DNA of 64,000 nucleotides, taken from Manganitrophus sp963718695 (GTDB taxonomy: Bacteria; Nitrospirota; Nitrospiria; SBBL01; Manganitrophaceae). The first letter of the stretch is position 1; each line of letters starts with the position of its first letter. Positions 1 through 8,549 of the stretch are shown piece after piece. Position numbers and translations under genes: made by a program. The notes under the pieces were generated by a model. The model saw only the letters and a list, made by a program, of their open reading frames with translations, made no database searches and had not been told where the DNA came from. Location of the stretch: positions 62,001 to 126,000 of the forward strand of contig OY970371.1 in assembly GCA_963718695.1 (NCBI GenBank), read 5' to 3'.

Positions 1-334
1 GGCCGATCCCTTCCTTCGATCCGATCAGGGTCAACACTTCGCTCTCGGGATCGAGGGTGACATTAAAACGCTGCTTATACCAGTGGGCGACGGCTTTGCG
101 GAAGGGGAGCATCCCTTCGTAAGAAGGGTATTGGTGGTTCCGCGGGTCTGCCGCCGCCTTTTGAAGGCGATGGATGATCGGGGCGGGGGTCGGTAAATCC
201 GGGTCGCCGATTCCGAGATTGATGATATCTTTCCCCTGGCGGATCGCCTCCTGCTTCATCTTGTCGATCGCCGCGAAAAGATAGGGGGGAAGATGCTTGA
301 TCCGCTCTGCCATCTGTACGTCGATTTTGCTCAC
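1..334 (-). CDS. dapL: LL-diaminopimelate aminotransferase, N-terminal part
   Basis: Only the first 111 codons lie in the window; the rest runs off the left edge. The translation has a class I PLP-aminotransferase N-terminus, with the segment IINLGIGDPDLPTP near residue 36 and HQYPSYEG near residue 66, the typical entry to LL-DAP aminotransferase. That enzyme converts tetrahydrodipicolinate to LL-diaminopimelate in one step, which fits the adjacent dapB, dapA, dapF and lysA and the absence of succinylase genes here. The GTG at 334 is chosen because AGGAG lies 11 bases upstream, inside the end of dapB; an ATG at 313 is the alternative. Other DapC-type aminotransferases cannot be excluded from the fragment alone. 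Confidence 0.85.
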   Translation of the reverse strand, partial: MSKIDVQMAERIKHLPPYLFAAIDKMKQEAIRQGKDIINLGIGDPDLPTPAPIIHRLQKAAADPRNHQYPSYEGMLPFRKAVAHWYKQRFNVTLDPESEVLTLIGSKEGIG

Positions 335-341
335 AATGATC

Positions 342-1151
342 CTAGCTCCTGTTTTTCAGATTCAAAACGTCCATCATGTCGTAAAGGCCGGGAGGCTGCT
401 GGACCACCCAGCGGGCGGCCAGCAGCGCGCCCCTCGCGAAATTATTTCGGCTATGTGCCCGATGGGTCATCTCGATCCGCTCGCCGGGGCCGGCGAAAAT
501 GACGGTATGGTCGCCGACCACGTCTCCCCCGCGCAACGTTTGGATGCCGATCTCGCCGCTGGGACGCGGGCCGATGTTCCCCTGCCGGGAGAAGCGGCCG
601 ACCTGAGAGAGGGGGCTCTTCCGGGCGCGAGCCAATACGTCTCCCATCCGGAGGGCGGTGCCGCTCGGGGCGTCTCTTTTCTGCCGGTGATGCATTTCGA
701 CGATCTCGATGTCGTAAGCCTCGCCCAGCGCTTCCGCCGCTTCCGCGAGCAGTTTAAAGAGAAGATTGACGCCGACGCTCATATTCGGAGAGAGGACGAT
801 TGCGATCTTTTCGGCGGCCTTCGCGATTTTTTTCTCTTCGTCATTCAAGAAACCGGTTGTCCCGATCACCATCGGTTTCCCCTTCGCCACCGCCTCCTGG
901 AGTAGGAGCAGCGTGTTTTGGGGGGAGGTGAAGTCGATGACGGCGTCTCCCGCCTGAATTGCCTTCTTGATCTGATCGGTCAGGGAGAGCTTCCATTTTC
1001 CGACGCCGATCAGCTCTCCGGCATCTCTCCCGATCGCCGGGTGGCCTTTTTTCTCCAGTGCGGCGCCGAGCTCCAGATCTTCTTCGTGGTAGAGACTATC
1101 GAGAATGGCCCGACCCATTCGACCCGCCGCACCCGAAATGATGAGTTTCAT
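342..1151 (-). CDS. dapB: 4-hydroxy-tetrahydrodipicolinate reductase
   Basis: A 269-residue protein of normal DapB length. It reduces the dihydrodipicolinate-level intermediate to tetrahydrodipicolinate with NAD(P)H in the cytoplasm. The nucleotide-binding loop GAAGRMG is at residues 7-13, and the substrate-binding signature EMHHRQKRDAPSGTA is in the second half. The start at 1151 has AGGAGAG directly upstream; a longer open frame to 1244 would read through an intergenic palindromic repeat and is rejected. It lies between dapA and dapL in the lysine/peptidoglycan precursor cluster, and its last bases carry the ribosome binding site of dapL. Confidence 0.97.
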   Translation of the reverse strand: MKLIISGAAGRMGRAILDSLYHEEDLELGAALEKKGHPAIGRDAGELIGVGKWKLSLTDQIKKAIQAGDAVIDFTSPQNTLLLLQEAVAKGKPMVIGTTGFLNDEEKKIAKAAEKIAIVLSPNMSVGVNLLFKLLAEAAEALGEAYDIEIVEMHHRQKRDAPSGTALRMGDVLARARKSPLSQVGRFSRQGNIGPRPSGEIGIQTLRGGDVVGDHTVIFAGPGERIEMTHRAHSRNNFARGALLAARWVVQQPPGLYDMMDVLNLKNRS

Positions 1152-1162
1152 CTCTCTCCTAA

Positions 1163-1259
1163 TTGTAGGGGCCGGCCCCTGTGTCTCTACCCCAAAGAGC
1201 AAGCTCTTTGGGGGCCCCGTGCCTGCCCTGCTCAGGGCGGCCACAGGGCGCCCCTACAA
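1163..1259. repeat. GTAGGGGC-type palindromic intergenic repeat
   Basis: The dapA-dapB gap is bounded by the inverted ends TTGTAGGGGC and GCCCCTACAA. Inside is a smaller hairpin, CCCCAAAGAGC facing GCTCTTTGGGG, followed by GC-rich half-palindromes. Related copies occur at about 3101, 4863, 15039 and 30397. It looks like a REP-type element able to fold in RNA; no coding role is visible at this copy. Confidence 0.8.
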
Positions 1260-1278
1260 GAACAATGGGAAAACGTAA

Positions 1279-2157
1279 CTACCGCCGAAGAAGGCCGTAC
1301 CCTTTTATTGCCGTTTTTAGCGTCTTGAGATTTTCGTCCGACATTCGCCAGAGGGGAAGACGAACCTCGTCGGCGCATTTTCCCATCAAGGCCAGGGCGG
1401 CTTTGACCGGGATCGGATTCGTTTCGACAAACATCACCTGGTGCAGCGGATAGAGCTGGTCATGTAACTTTCTCGCCCACCCGTAATCGCCCCGCGCGGC
1501 GGCTTCCATCATCTGGGCCATGTCGGCGGGAGCGATGTTGGCCGTGACCGAGATAACCCCTTTGCCGCCGACCGCCATCGTCGGCAGTGCGGTGAAATCA
1601 TCCCCCGAGAGGATGACGAGGCGCTCGCCGCAGAGCTGGACGAGATCGCTGATCTGTTGGAGCGAGCCGGTTCCCTCTTTCATCCCGATGATGTTGTCGA
1701 ATTCCATCAGCCGGGCCACGGTCGCTGGAAGCATGTTGACCCCCGTTCGTCCCGGAATGTTGTAGAGGACCAAGGGGAGATCGACCGCCTTTGCAACGGC
1801 CTTATAATGCTGGTAGAGCCCTTCCTGGGTCGGCTTATTGTAGTAGGGGGTGATCAGAAGAGCGCCGGCGGCGCCGGCCGCTTTGGCGTGCCGGGTGAAC
1901 GCGATCGCCTCTTCGGTGCTGTTCGATCCGGTCCCGGCGATCACCGGAATCCGCCCCGCCGCCATCTTCACCGCCATCTCGACGATACGCTTGTGCTCCT
2001 CGTGGGAGAGGGTCGCCGATTCTCCCGTCGTCCCGCAGGGGACGATCCCGTGTGTCCCCGACCGGAGATGAAAATCGATCAACTCGCCGAAGGCTTTCTC
2101 ATCGATTTTCCCTTTTTTGAAAGGGGTCACAATGGCGACAATAGAACCGTGAAACAT
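1279..2157 (-). CDS. dapA: 4-hydroxy-tetrahydrodipicolinate synthase
   Basis: A 292-residue class I aldolase that condenses pyruvate with aspartate semialdehyde, the first committed step to diaminopimelate and lysine. The motif CGTTGES is at residues 41-47, the catalytic tyrosine in LYNIPGRTG at about 132, and the Schiff-base lysine in NIIGMKEGTGS at about 160. The start at 2157 gives the usual family length and the conserved N-terminus MFHGSIVAIVTPF; further upstream starts add unconserved residues. It lies downstream of dapF and upstream of dapB, separated from each by small palindromic repeats, in one transcription direction. Confidence 0.97.
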   Translation of the reverse strand: MFHGSIVAIVTPFKKGKIDEKAFGELIDFHLRSGTHGIVPCGTTGESATLSHEEHKRIVEMAVKMAAGRIPVIAGTGSNSTEEAIAFTRHAKAAGAAGALLITPYYNKPTQEGLYQHYKAVAKAVDLPLVLYNIPGRTGVNMLPATVARLMEFDNIIGMKEGTGSLQQISDLVQLCGERLVILSGDDFTALPTMAVGGKGVISVTANIAPADMAQMMEAAARGDYGWARKLHDQLYPLHQVMFVETNPIPVKAALALMGKCADEVRLPLWRMSDENLKTLKTAIKGYGLLRR

Positions 2158-2183
2158 GATAAACCTCATGGGTGAAAAGTCGG

Positions 2184-2252
2184 GACCGAGAGGTCCCTCC
2201 CACAACAAGCCGCTTTCAGAAAAGGACTTTGTGGGAGGGCTCTCCAGAGCCC
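2184..2252. repeat. TGTGGGAGGG paired inverted repeat
   Basis: The dapF-dapA gap carries two copies of a short unit in opposite orientation. The plus-strand copy begins TTTGTGGGAGGGCTCTCCAG near 2229. The minus-strand copy reads TTGTGGGAGGGACCTCTCGG from about 2207 downwards. Each copy has its own small internal palindrome. This family differs from the GTAGGGGC repeat. A role as RNA hairpin or repeat-element remnant is inferred. Confidence 0.65.
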
Positions 2253-2263
2253 GATGTTTTTAG

Positions 2264-3088
2264 CTAGAGCAGGGCTTCTTCCAAAATTTCTCCCTTGTAG
2301 ACGATCCGCGCGTCTCCTTCAAGGGTGATGTTTTTAAACGTCCGGCCTTCCTGGGTGAAATCGACCCCCAAACGAATCCCGCCTCGCGTCAGGAGGGAGA
2401 CAGGGGAAGCCGTTTTTTGAAGGGCGGTGGTGATGAGCGCAGCGGCAATCGCCCCGGTTCCGCAGGCCAGGGTCTCATCTTCCACCCCCCGTTCATAGGT
2501 CCGGATTTTGAGATTCTGGCGATCGGTCACGCTGATAAAATTGGCGTTGGTGCCGCGCGGGGCAAAGAGGGAATGATGGCGGGTCGCGCGGCCCAAGCCG
2601 ATCACATCGACGGCATCCACATCATCCACAAAGTAGACGACATGTGGAACGCCGGTGTTGACGAAGTGGCCGGGGTGGCTCTTTCCGTCGATCTCGATCT
2701 TCAGATCCAGCCGCAGGTCGGTCGGATCGGGGAGCTGGACGCGGACCCGGTCGCCGACGACTTCGGCCTGGACGATGCCGGCGAGCGTTTCAATGGTATG
2801 TTTTGCCGGGGCGATCTGGTTGAGATAAGCAAACCGCGCAACACAGCGGCTGCCGTTGCCGCACATTTCCACCTCACCGCCGTCGGCATTGTAGTAGTGC
2901 CATTTGTAGTCGGCCTTTGTCGAGGGCTCGATCAAGATGACCCCGTCGGCGCCGACCGAGAGTCCCCGTCGGCAGACCTGGGCGATAAAACGCTTCATCT
3001 CCTGCGGATCGATCAGAGGGGTCCGGTGATCGATCATAATAAAGTCGTTCCCGCTGCCGCTTAACTTCCAGAAAGGAATCGGTTTCAT
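2264..3088 (-). CDS. dapF: diaminopimelate epimerase
   Basis: A 274-residue protein that interconverts LL- and meso-diaminopimelate by a two-cysteine mechanism. Both catalytic cysteines are visible: Cys76 in EMCGNGSRC and Cys209 in ETLACGTGA. The N-terminus, FWKLSGSGNDFIMID, is typical of the family. The start at 3088 gives the standard length with AGGG a few bases upstream. The product feeds both peptidoglycan (meso-DAP) and LysA. It lies between a small membrane protein and dapA in the same-strand cluster. Confidence 0.97.
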   Translation of the reverse strand: MKPIPFWKLSGSGNDFIMIDHRTPLIDPQEMKRFIAQVCRRGLSVGADGVILIEPSTKADYKWHYYNADGGEVEMCGNGSRCVARFAYLNQIAPAKHTIETLAGIVQAEVVGDRVRVQLPDPTDLRLDLKIEIDGKSHPGHFVNTGVPHVVYFVDDVDAVDVIGLGRATRHHSLFAPRGTNANFISVTDRQNLKIRTYERGVEDETLACGTGAIAAALITTALQKTASPVSLLTRGGIRLGVDFTQEGRTFKNITLEGDARIVYKGEILEEALL

Positions 3089-3100
3089 GTTTGCCCTATC

Positions 3101-3129
3101 AACCGGGCGGCCACGGGGGCCTGCCCTGC
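3101..3129. repeat. partial GTAGGGGC-family repeat
   Basis: The short gap upstream of dapF contains GGGCGGCCACGGGGGCCTGC, matching the inner halves of the longer repeats near 1163 and 4863 but lacking the outer GTAGGGGC ends. I read it as a degenerate or half copy. Confidence 0.5.
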
Positions 3130-3133
3130 CGTT

Positions 3134-3580
3134 TTATTGATGAATGTCCTTGGCCTTCTTCTCCTTGATCAAGACCAACAATTCCTTCGCCTCTTTGTCC
3201 GTGATCTGGTCGTCGGTCATGATCCCCTGGATCCGGTTGCTGACTTCCAGCAGATCGGCGTCGCTGATCTGCTCGGCCTTGGCGTTGTCATAAAACCGGT
3301 AGACCGTCTCGCGAACCTGCTCGGCCTCTTCCAGCGTATACTCCGAGGGGAGCAGCGCCACCAGCGCTTTATTGATGACGAACTTCTTGAACGTGAAATT
3401 ATGAATTTCACGTCCCTTGACCGCCAACACGGTCATAAAAACGATCACCACCGCGCTCACAATAAGGAGAGTGAGGAAAAAACCTCTCCCCTGCTTGCGG
3501 GGTTTCCGTGTGGTTGCGGTCCTGCTTTCCAGGGGAAGAGTCCCTTCCGAGGGGTGGGAGGGATTGTTATGACTGCCCAA
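3134..3580 (-). CDS. small single-pass membrane protein of unknown function
   Basis: A 148-residue protein not recognised as a known family. A basic, polar N-terminus (residues 1-32) is followed by one hydrophobic helix at about 33-54 (GFFLTLLIVSAVVIVF) and a largely helical, charged C-terminus of about 90 residues. The expected topology is N-in with the tail in the periplasm. The start is TTG at 3580: it overlaps the end of lysA by 14 bases, has GGAG nine bases upstream, and no other start precedes the membrane helix. Overlap with lysA implies translational coupling within the lysine cluster; the role is unknown. Confidence 0.75.
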   Translation of the reverse strand: MGSHNNPSHPSEGTLPLESRTATTRKPRKQGRGFFLTLLIVSAVVIVFMTVLAVKGREIHNFTFKKFVINKALVALLPSEYTLEEAEQVRETVYRFYDNAKAEQISDADLLEVSNRIQGIMTDDQITDKEAKELLVLIKEKKAKDIHQ

Positions 3581-4835
3581 AATCTAAAAACTCCGGGATC
3601 CGCTCGCCGCGGATCAAATCGTCCATGCTTTCGCGTTCGCGTATTGTAGCATATTTGTCGCCGTGTACAAGGACCTCGGCCGAACGCGGCCGGGCGTTGT
3701 AATTCGACGCCATCGAGAAGCCGTACGCCCCCGCGCTCAAGACCGCCAGGAGCTCCTCCGGCGCGACCTGCGGGAGGGTTCTCTCCTGCGCCAAGAAGTC
3801 GCCCGACTCGCAGATGGGACCGACCACGTCGACGATCGCGTTCCGCCGTTTCTTTTTGACCACCGGCACGATCTCATGATAGGCCTCGTAGAGGCTGGGG
3901 CGAATCAGGTCGTTCATTCCGGCATCGACGATGACAAAGTTTTTGGTCTCCCCCTCTTTCGTATAAATCACCCGGGTGATCAGCGCCCCGGCATTCCCGA
4001 CCAGCGAGCGGCCCGGCTCTAAAATAATGGTGCAGCCGCTCTCTTTCAGCAGGGGAAGGATCGCCGCGGCGAGCTCCTTCGGCAGGGGGGGCTTTTCGGC
4101 ATCGTAGGTGATTCCGAGCCCGCCGCCGATATCCCAGTATTTGATCTCCATGCCGCGCCCGCGCAGCTCTTCGATTAATTTTGAAATCCGCTTAAGGGCA
4201 TCGACGAACGGTTTGATCTGCGTCAGCTGCGAGCCGATGTGGGAATGGATTCCGACCACCTCGATATTCGAGAGACGCGAAGCGAGCTGGTACTGCTCGA
4301 CCGCCCGGGTGATCTCGATTCCGAATTTGCTCTTCTTCAACCCGGTGGAGATATAGGGGTGGGTCTTCGGATTAATGTCGGGATTGACCCGCAGCGCCAC
4401 CGGCGCTTTGGTTCCCAGCGATTTGGCGACTTCGTCCAGGGCGGTCAACTCTTGCGCCGATTCGACATTGAACATCAAGATTCCGGCCCGCAGCGCGGCC
4501 GCCATCTCCTTGCGGGTCTTGCCGACGCCGGCGAAGACCATCTTTTTCGGATCAACCCCGGCGGCCAAGGCCCGGTGAAGCTCCCCTTCCGAGACGATAT
4601 CGATCCCGCCCCCTTCTTTGGCAAAGAGTCGAAGGACGGCGAGGTTGGCATTGGCTTTCATTGCAAAGGCGATTAAGTGCGGAACCTTGGCAAAAGCCTT
4701 CTGATACGCGAGGAAGTGCCGGCGCAAGGTGTTATGGCTGTAGACATAAAGCGGGGTGCCGACCTTCTCGGCCAGCGTCTCGATCGAGACACCTTCGCAG
4801 TAGAGTTTTCCCTTCTTAAAACGAAAATCGTGCAT
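3567..4835 (-). CDS. lysA: diaminopimelate decarboxylase
   Basis: A 422-residue fold-type III PLP enzyme that decarboxylates meso-diaminopimelate to lysine, the last step of the pathway. The PLP lysine lies in IAFAMKANAN (Lys60), the glycine-rich phosphate loop in DIGGGLG, and the active-site segment GPICESGDF is in the C-terminal third. The start at 4835 has AGGAT upstream and gives the expected length. Its last codons overlap the TTG start of the downstream membrane protein. A palindromic repeat separates it from the upstream radical SAM gene. Confidence 0.97.
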   Translation of the reverse strand: MHDFRFKKGKLYCEGVSIETLAEKVGTPLYVYSHNTLRRHFLAYQKAFAKVPHLIAFAMKANANLAVLRLFAKEGGGIDIVSEGELHRALAAGVDPKKMVFAGVGKTRKEMAAALRAGILMFNVESAQELTALDEVAKSLGTKAPVALRVNPDINPKTHPYISTGLKKSKFGIEITRAVEQYQLASRLSNIEVVGIHSHIGSQLTQIKPFVDALKRISKLIEELRGRGMEIKYWDIGGGLGITYDAEKPPLPKELAAAILPLLKESGCTIILEPGRSLVGNAGALITRVIYTKEGETKNFVIVDAGMNDLIRPSLYEAYHEIVPVVKKKRRNAIVDVVGPICESGDFLAQERTLPQVAPEELLAVLSAGAYGFSMASNYNARPRSAEVLVHGDKYATIRERESMDDLIRGERIPEFLDFGQS

Positions 4836-4862
4836 GATTCAATCCTAAAATATTGATCTGTT

Positions 4863-4934
4863 TGTAGGGGCGGCCCCCTGTGGCCGCCCGCATTTCTATC
4901 CATAATAGGGCAGGCACAGGGGCCTGCCCCTATA
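4863..4934. repeat. GTAGGGGC-type palindromic repeat, reaching into a stop codon
   Basis: The gap between the radical SAM gene and lysA is almost entirely repeat: TGTAGGGGCGGCCCCCTGTG at the left and CACAGGGGCCTGCCCCTATA at the right, in inverted arrangement. The right end supplies the TAG stop of the radical SAM gene (minus strand ATAGGGGC). Confidence 0.75.
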
Positions 4935-6831
4935 TTTCCATGTCCAACGCAAGCAGCGCCGGGTCGACCGACTGCTGGAACGACTTTTTCAGGTTCATGA
5001 ACTTCACATTGGCGGCGGCGGCGATCTGCTTGAGGAACTGCGGATCGGCCAGGGTCGAAAAGGCGGCCGGCGTCGCATGTTGCAGATGTTCGAAATTCAG
5101 AACGATGTCGACCTTCGCCCGCTCCGTCGCCTGGAGGATTCGCTTCTTCAGCTCCTTCGCATTCAAACGATCGAGCGTCCCTTCCAGATTGACCCGAAGC
5201 TCGCGGAGCGTCTCCGTTTTTTGAGCCCGGATCTGGAGGAAGCGGTCGATCCGGCCGGAGACCTGTCCGGAAACCTCCTGAACCTTTTCCCGCAGCGAGT
5301 TTAAGGCGTTGGGGATCAGGTTCTCGGTCTCAACGCTCGGCAGTCTGGTTTGCAGGTTCTGGATCACCTCCGAGAGGGGGGAGATGCTTCCCTTCGGGGA
5401 GGTCCGCTTGATGATGCTCCGGAAGGCCATGTTCATCATCCATCGCGCGAGCAGCCGCTGGTTGGTGTAGAAGAGACGCCGCATGATCGAGTCGTGAGAG
5501 TAGAACCGATGGTTGGCCCAATAAAACCCTTCTTGAAGGGTTTCTATCGACATCCGTTTCGGTTTGAAGACGACATGTTTCCCGTCGTATTTTTCCCACT
5601 CGTTGTGAAGGATTCTCCCCTCGGCCTTCATCCGGTCGAAGAGCGGGGTTCCCGGAAGCGGCGTCAGAATATTAAAGTAAGCAAGCTCCATGTTGTTTTG
5701 GATGAGGAAGTCGACCGTTTTCTCGAAGACCGTATCGTCGTCATGGTCGAACCCGAAGATCACCCCCGGATTGAGCATGATCCCGTTATCATGGAAACAT
5801 TTGATCTGCCGCTCATACTGCTCGACCCGGTTGAACGGCTTGTTCGTCTCGTCGATGCTCTCCGCGAAGATCGACTCCATCCCAACGAACATCGCCACAC
5901 AACCCGAATCGGCGGCGAGCTTTACCATGTCGGGCTCATCCCCCAGAAAGAGGGTGCACTGCGCCCCCCACTTGATGTCGAGCGCCTTCAGCGCCGTCCA
6001 GAGCTCTTTGCAGTACGTCCGGTTCGAATTATGGAGATCGTCGACGAAGGCGAAGAAGGTTCCGTCTTCAATCCCGGAGTAGAATCGGATCGAGGTTTTA
6101 AAACGCTCGAAGATCGGTCCCTTCAGCATTTTGTCGACGATCTTGCTCTGCCGCCATTCTTTGACCCGCTGCATCTCGGCGATGACTTCGGGAACCGGGC
6201 GCCGGCGGGTGGTTTTCCCGTTGAAGGGGGAGACCGAGCAGAATTCGCATTCAAAGTGGCAGCCGCGGGTCGTCATCAAGCACTGGCCGGTCATGTAGGC
6301 GTCTTGTTTTAAAAGCTCCAGCCGGGTTGGGCGATACCCTTCCATCGCCGGAAAACTTTCCATTCGATAAAACTTTTGAAGCTTTCCCTCCTCGAAATCT
6401 TGAAGGAGTTTCGGCCAAAGATCCTCGGCCTCGCCGATCACAACACTGTCGGCATATCGGGCCGCTTCCTCCGGCATATAACTTGGATGCACCCCTCCGA
6501 GGACGACGGTGATCCCTCTGGCTCGGAAGCGTTTGGCAATTTCATACGCGCGCGGGGCATAACAGGTCATCGCCGAAATACCGATGAGATCGACCTGGAC
6601 GTTATAATCGATGACCTCGACGCTCTCGTCGACGATTTGAATGTCCCAATGGGAGGGGGTGTAGGCGGCCAGACTCGGGAGGCTCAGCTTCGGAAACCAG
6701 AGGACCTGGCGCTCTCTGGGGGCCATTCGATAGATATTGTTTTCCGGATAGGGTTCGATAAATAAAATCTTCTTCCGCTGCTTCGCAACCGGCCTTTTAT
6801 TCGCGGCTTTTCCGAGCTGTATCAACTGCAT
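4930..6831 (-). CDS. B12-binding radical SAM protein with a STAS-like C-terminal extension
   Basis: A 633-residue protein. Residues about 21-150 form a cobalamin-binding-type Rossmann domain (LIGISAMTCYAPRAYEIA, VVLGGVHPSYMPEEAA). A radical SAM core follows with the cluster motif Cys191-x3-Cys195-x2-Cys198 in RGCHFECEFCS. Related proteins methylate or rearrange unactivated carbon. After the core come a helical linker (about 480-540) and, from about residue 540, a segment resembling a STAS fold (alternating RVNLEGTL, DIVLNFEHLQHA and a helix). The STAS reading is mine and tentative. It sits between argH and lysA in the same direction; the substrate is unknown. Confidence 0.85.
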   Translation of the reverse strand: MQLIQLGKAANKRPVAKQRKKILFIEPYPENNIYRMAPRERQVLWFPKLSLPSLAAYTPSHWDIQIVDESVEVIDYNVQVDLIGISAMTCYAPRAYEIAKRFRARGITVVLGGVHPSYMPEEAARYADSVVIGEAEDLWPKLLQDFEEGKLQKFYRMESFPAMEGYRPTRLELLKQDAYMTGQCLMTTRGCHFECEFCSVSPFNGKTTRRRPVPEVIAEMQRVKEWRQSKIVDKMLKGPIFERFKTSIRFYSGIEDGTFFAFVDDLHNSNRTYCKELWTALKALDIKWGAQCTLFLGDEPDMVKLAADSGCVAMFVGMESIFAESIDETNKPFNRVEQYERQIKCFHDNGIMLNPGVIFGFDHDDDTVFEKTVDFLIQNNMELAYFNILTPLPGTPLFDRMKAEGRILHNEWEKYDGKHVVFKPKRMSIETLQEGFYWANHRFYSHDSIMRRLFYTNQRLLARWMMNMAFRSIIKRTSPKGSISPLSEVIQNLQTRLPSVETENLIPNALNSLREKVQEVSGQVSGRIDRFLQIRAQKTETLRELRVNLEGTLDRLNAKELKKRILQATERAKVDIVLNFEHLQHATPAAFSTLADPQFLKQIAAAANVKFMNLKKSFQQSVDPALLALDMEI

Positions 6832-6871
6832 GGTACCTCCTTGCGTCTCGCTTCAGTAAAACACAGGTGGA

Positions 6872-7027
6872 TTATGAGGGGCTGGATTCCGGGTTGTTCT
6901 TAGGGGTCGATCGATCTTGGCCGGGTTCTTCATCCGGCGCAACGGGATTCCCCTTTCTACCACAAGCCGATAGAAATAGAAAGCATAAAAAAAAGACCAA
7001 AATGTAGTATAACGGCTTTCGAATCAT
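6872..7027 (-). CDS. 51-residue lipoprotein, LptM/YifL-like
   Basis: A small gene. The translation begins MIRKPLYYILVFFLCFLFLS, followed by a lipobox LSAC with Cys22, then GRKGNPVAPDEE and a polar tail, ending at TAA 6872. LptM/YifL lipoproteins share this plan (short signal, Cys-Gly-x-Lys-Gly-x-Pro) and are classically encoded beside lysA, as this one nearly is. In enterobacteria LptM assists LptD assembly in the outer membrane; here that is inferred. GAGGAA lies seven bases upstream of the ATG, and argH ends 41 bases upstream of it. Confidence 0.7.
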   Translation of the reverse strand: MIRKPLYYILVFFLCFLFLSACGRKGNPVAPDEEPGQDRSTPKNNPESSPS

Positions 7028-7067
7028 GGTTCAATTCCTCTTTTTCGGGAGATTTTGCGCGGCATTT

Positions 7068-8549
7068 TTACTCTTTTAATTTTCGTTTGATCTTCCGGAT
7101 TTCGGTCTCGATCGACTGGGGAGCGGTCCCGCCGACCCCTCCCTTTCGTTGCAAAGAGCCGGTCAACGAAAAGCATTCGAAAACATCCCCCGCAAAGAGG
7201 GGAGAAAAAGTCTGAAGCTCGGCCAGGGTCCACCCTTCCATCGGCCTGCCCTCTTCCAGGCTCTGGCGGACGATCTTCCCGGCAACCTTGTGCGCCTGCC
7301 GGAAGGGGAGCCCCTTCGGAACGAGGTAATCGGCGAGATCGGTGGCAAGGAGAAAACCCTCCTGGGTGGCCTCCAGCATCCGCTCTTTTCTGAAAGAGAC
7401 CTGCCGGACCAAGTCGGCCAGCAGCCGGACGGCGCTTTTGACCGTGTCGACCGTGTTAAAGAGCGGCTCTTTGTCTTCCTGAAGGTCCCGATTGTAAGAA
7501 AGCGGAAGCCCCTTGAGGAGGGTCAGCAGGGCCAGGAGCGACCCATACACCCGCCCGGTCTTCCCCCGAATCAATTCGAGCACGTCGGGATTTTTCTTCT
7601 GCGGCATCATGCTGCTTCCGGTGCAGAACCGGTCGGGGAGATCGATAAATCGGAATTCGGAAGAGGCCCAGAGGATCCAATCTTCCGCCCATCGGGAGAG
7701 GTGCATCATTAAGATCGACGCCGCCGAGAGAAATTCCACGATGAAATCGCGATCGCTCACCGTGTCGAGGCTGTTGGCGGTGACCTCGGAGAAGCCGAGC
7801 GCACGCGCAACGACCTCCCGATTGATCCCGAAGCTGTTCCCCGCGAGGGCCCCGGCGCCGAGCGGCATCTGGTCGATCCGCTTCAGACAGTCGGTCAACC
7901 GGCCCCGGTCCCGCTCCAACATCTCGTAATAGGCAAGCAGCTGGTGCGCCAGCGAAATCGGCTGGGCCCGCTGCAAGTGGGTGTAGCCGGGGAGGACCGT
8001 GCCGATGTGGGACTCGGCCTGTGCGACCAGGGCGCGTTGAACGGACCGGATCAATTCGAGCAGCGTTCGGGTCTCCTCCCGAAGATAAAGCCGAAGGTCG
8101 AGGGCGATTTGGTCGTTTCGGCTCCGGCCGGTGTGAAGTTTCCCCCCGACCTCGCCGACCTTTTCCACCAGCCGCCGCTCGATGTGCATATGGATATCTT
8201 CATCGGCCGCGGCGGCCTGGAGTCGATCCCCCTCCGCCGCGATCTCCGCTTCGATTTCTTTAAGGCCGCGAATCAGGGTGTCCCGTTCCCCCTCGGTGAG
8301 CAGCCCGGCCCGGCCGAGCGCTTCCGTATGGGCGATGCTTCCCTGAATGTCATACCGGTAGAGACGCCGGTCGAACGAAAACGACGAGGTAAACCGTTCC
8401 ACCTCCGGATCGGTCGCCTCGGTAAACCGCCCTTCCCAGGCCTTTGTAAAAGCAGGGGAGGCGGAAGGCGGGAGGGGGGAGGCGTTAGAACCGGACGGTT
8501 TTTTGCTCCGCGGTTTCTCGGTTCCCTTTTTTTTACTTTTTCTTGCCAT
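7068..8549 (-). CDS. argH: argininosuccinate lyase
   Basis: A 493-residue protein that splits argininosuccinate to arginine and fumarate. The superfamily signature GSSMMPQKKNPDVLELIRG is present, as are TGRSRNDQIALD and the LQRAQPISLAHQ segment. About 35 extra Lys/Ser/Pro-rich residues precede the usual start of the fold (KAWEGRF), making it longer than the common 460. No ATG, GTG or TTG was found between the ATG at 8549 and the fold, so the extension seems genuine. The start overlaps the end of argG by 17 bases, implying coupled translation. Confidence 0.96.
   Translation of the reverse strand: MARKSKKKGTEKPRSKKPSGSNASPLPPSASPAFTKAWEGRFTEATDPEVERFTSSFSFDRRLYRYDIQGSIAHTEALGRAGLLTEGERDTLIRGLKEIEAEIAAEGDRLQAAAADEDIHMHIERRLVEKVGEVGGKLHTGRSRNDQIALDLRLYLREETRTLLELIRSVQRALVAQAESHIGTVLPGYTHLQRAQPISLAHQLLAYYEMLERDRGRLTDCLKRIDQMPLGAGALAGNSFGINREVVARALGFSEVTANSLDTVSDRDFIVEFLSAASILMMHLSRWAEDWILWASSEFRFIDLPDRFCTGSSMMPQKKNPDVLELIRGKTGRVYGSLLALLTLLKGLPLSYNRDLQEDKEPLFNTVDTVKSAVRLLADLVRQVSFRKERMLEATQEGFLLATDLADYLVPKGLPFRQAHKVAGKIVRQSLEEGRPMEGWTLAELQTFSPLFAGDVFECFSLTGSLQRKGGVGGTAPQSIETEIRKIKRKLKE

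Noticed and set aside
5000..5330. Reading the radical SAM C-terminal tail as a separate gene
   Set aside because: The frame is continuous with the core, with no internal stop, start or ribosome binding site.
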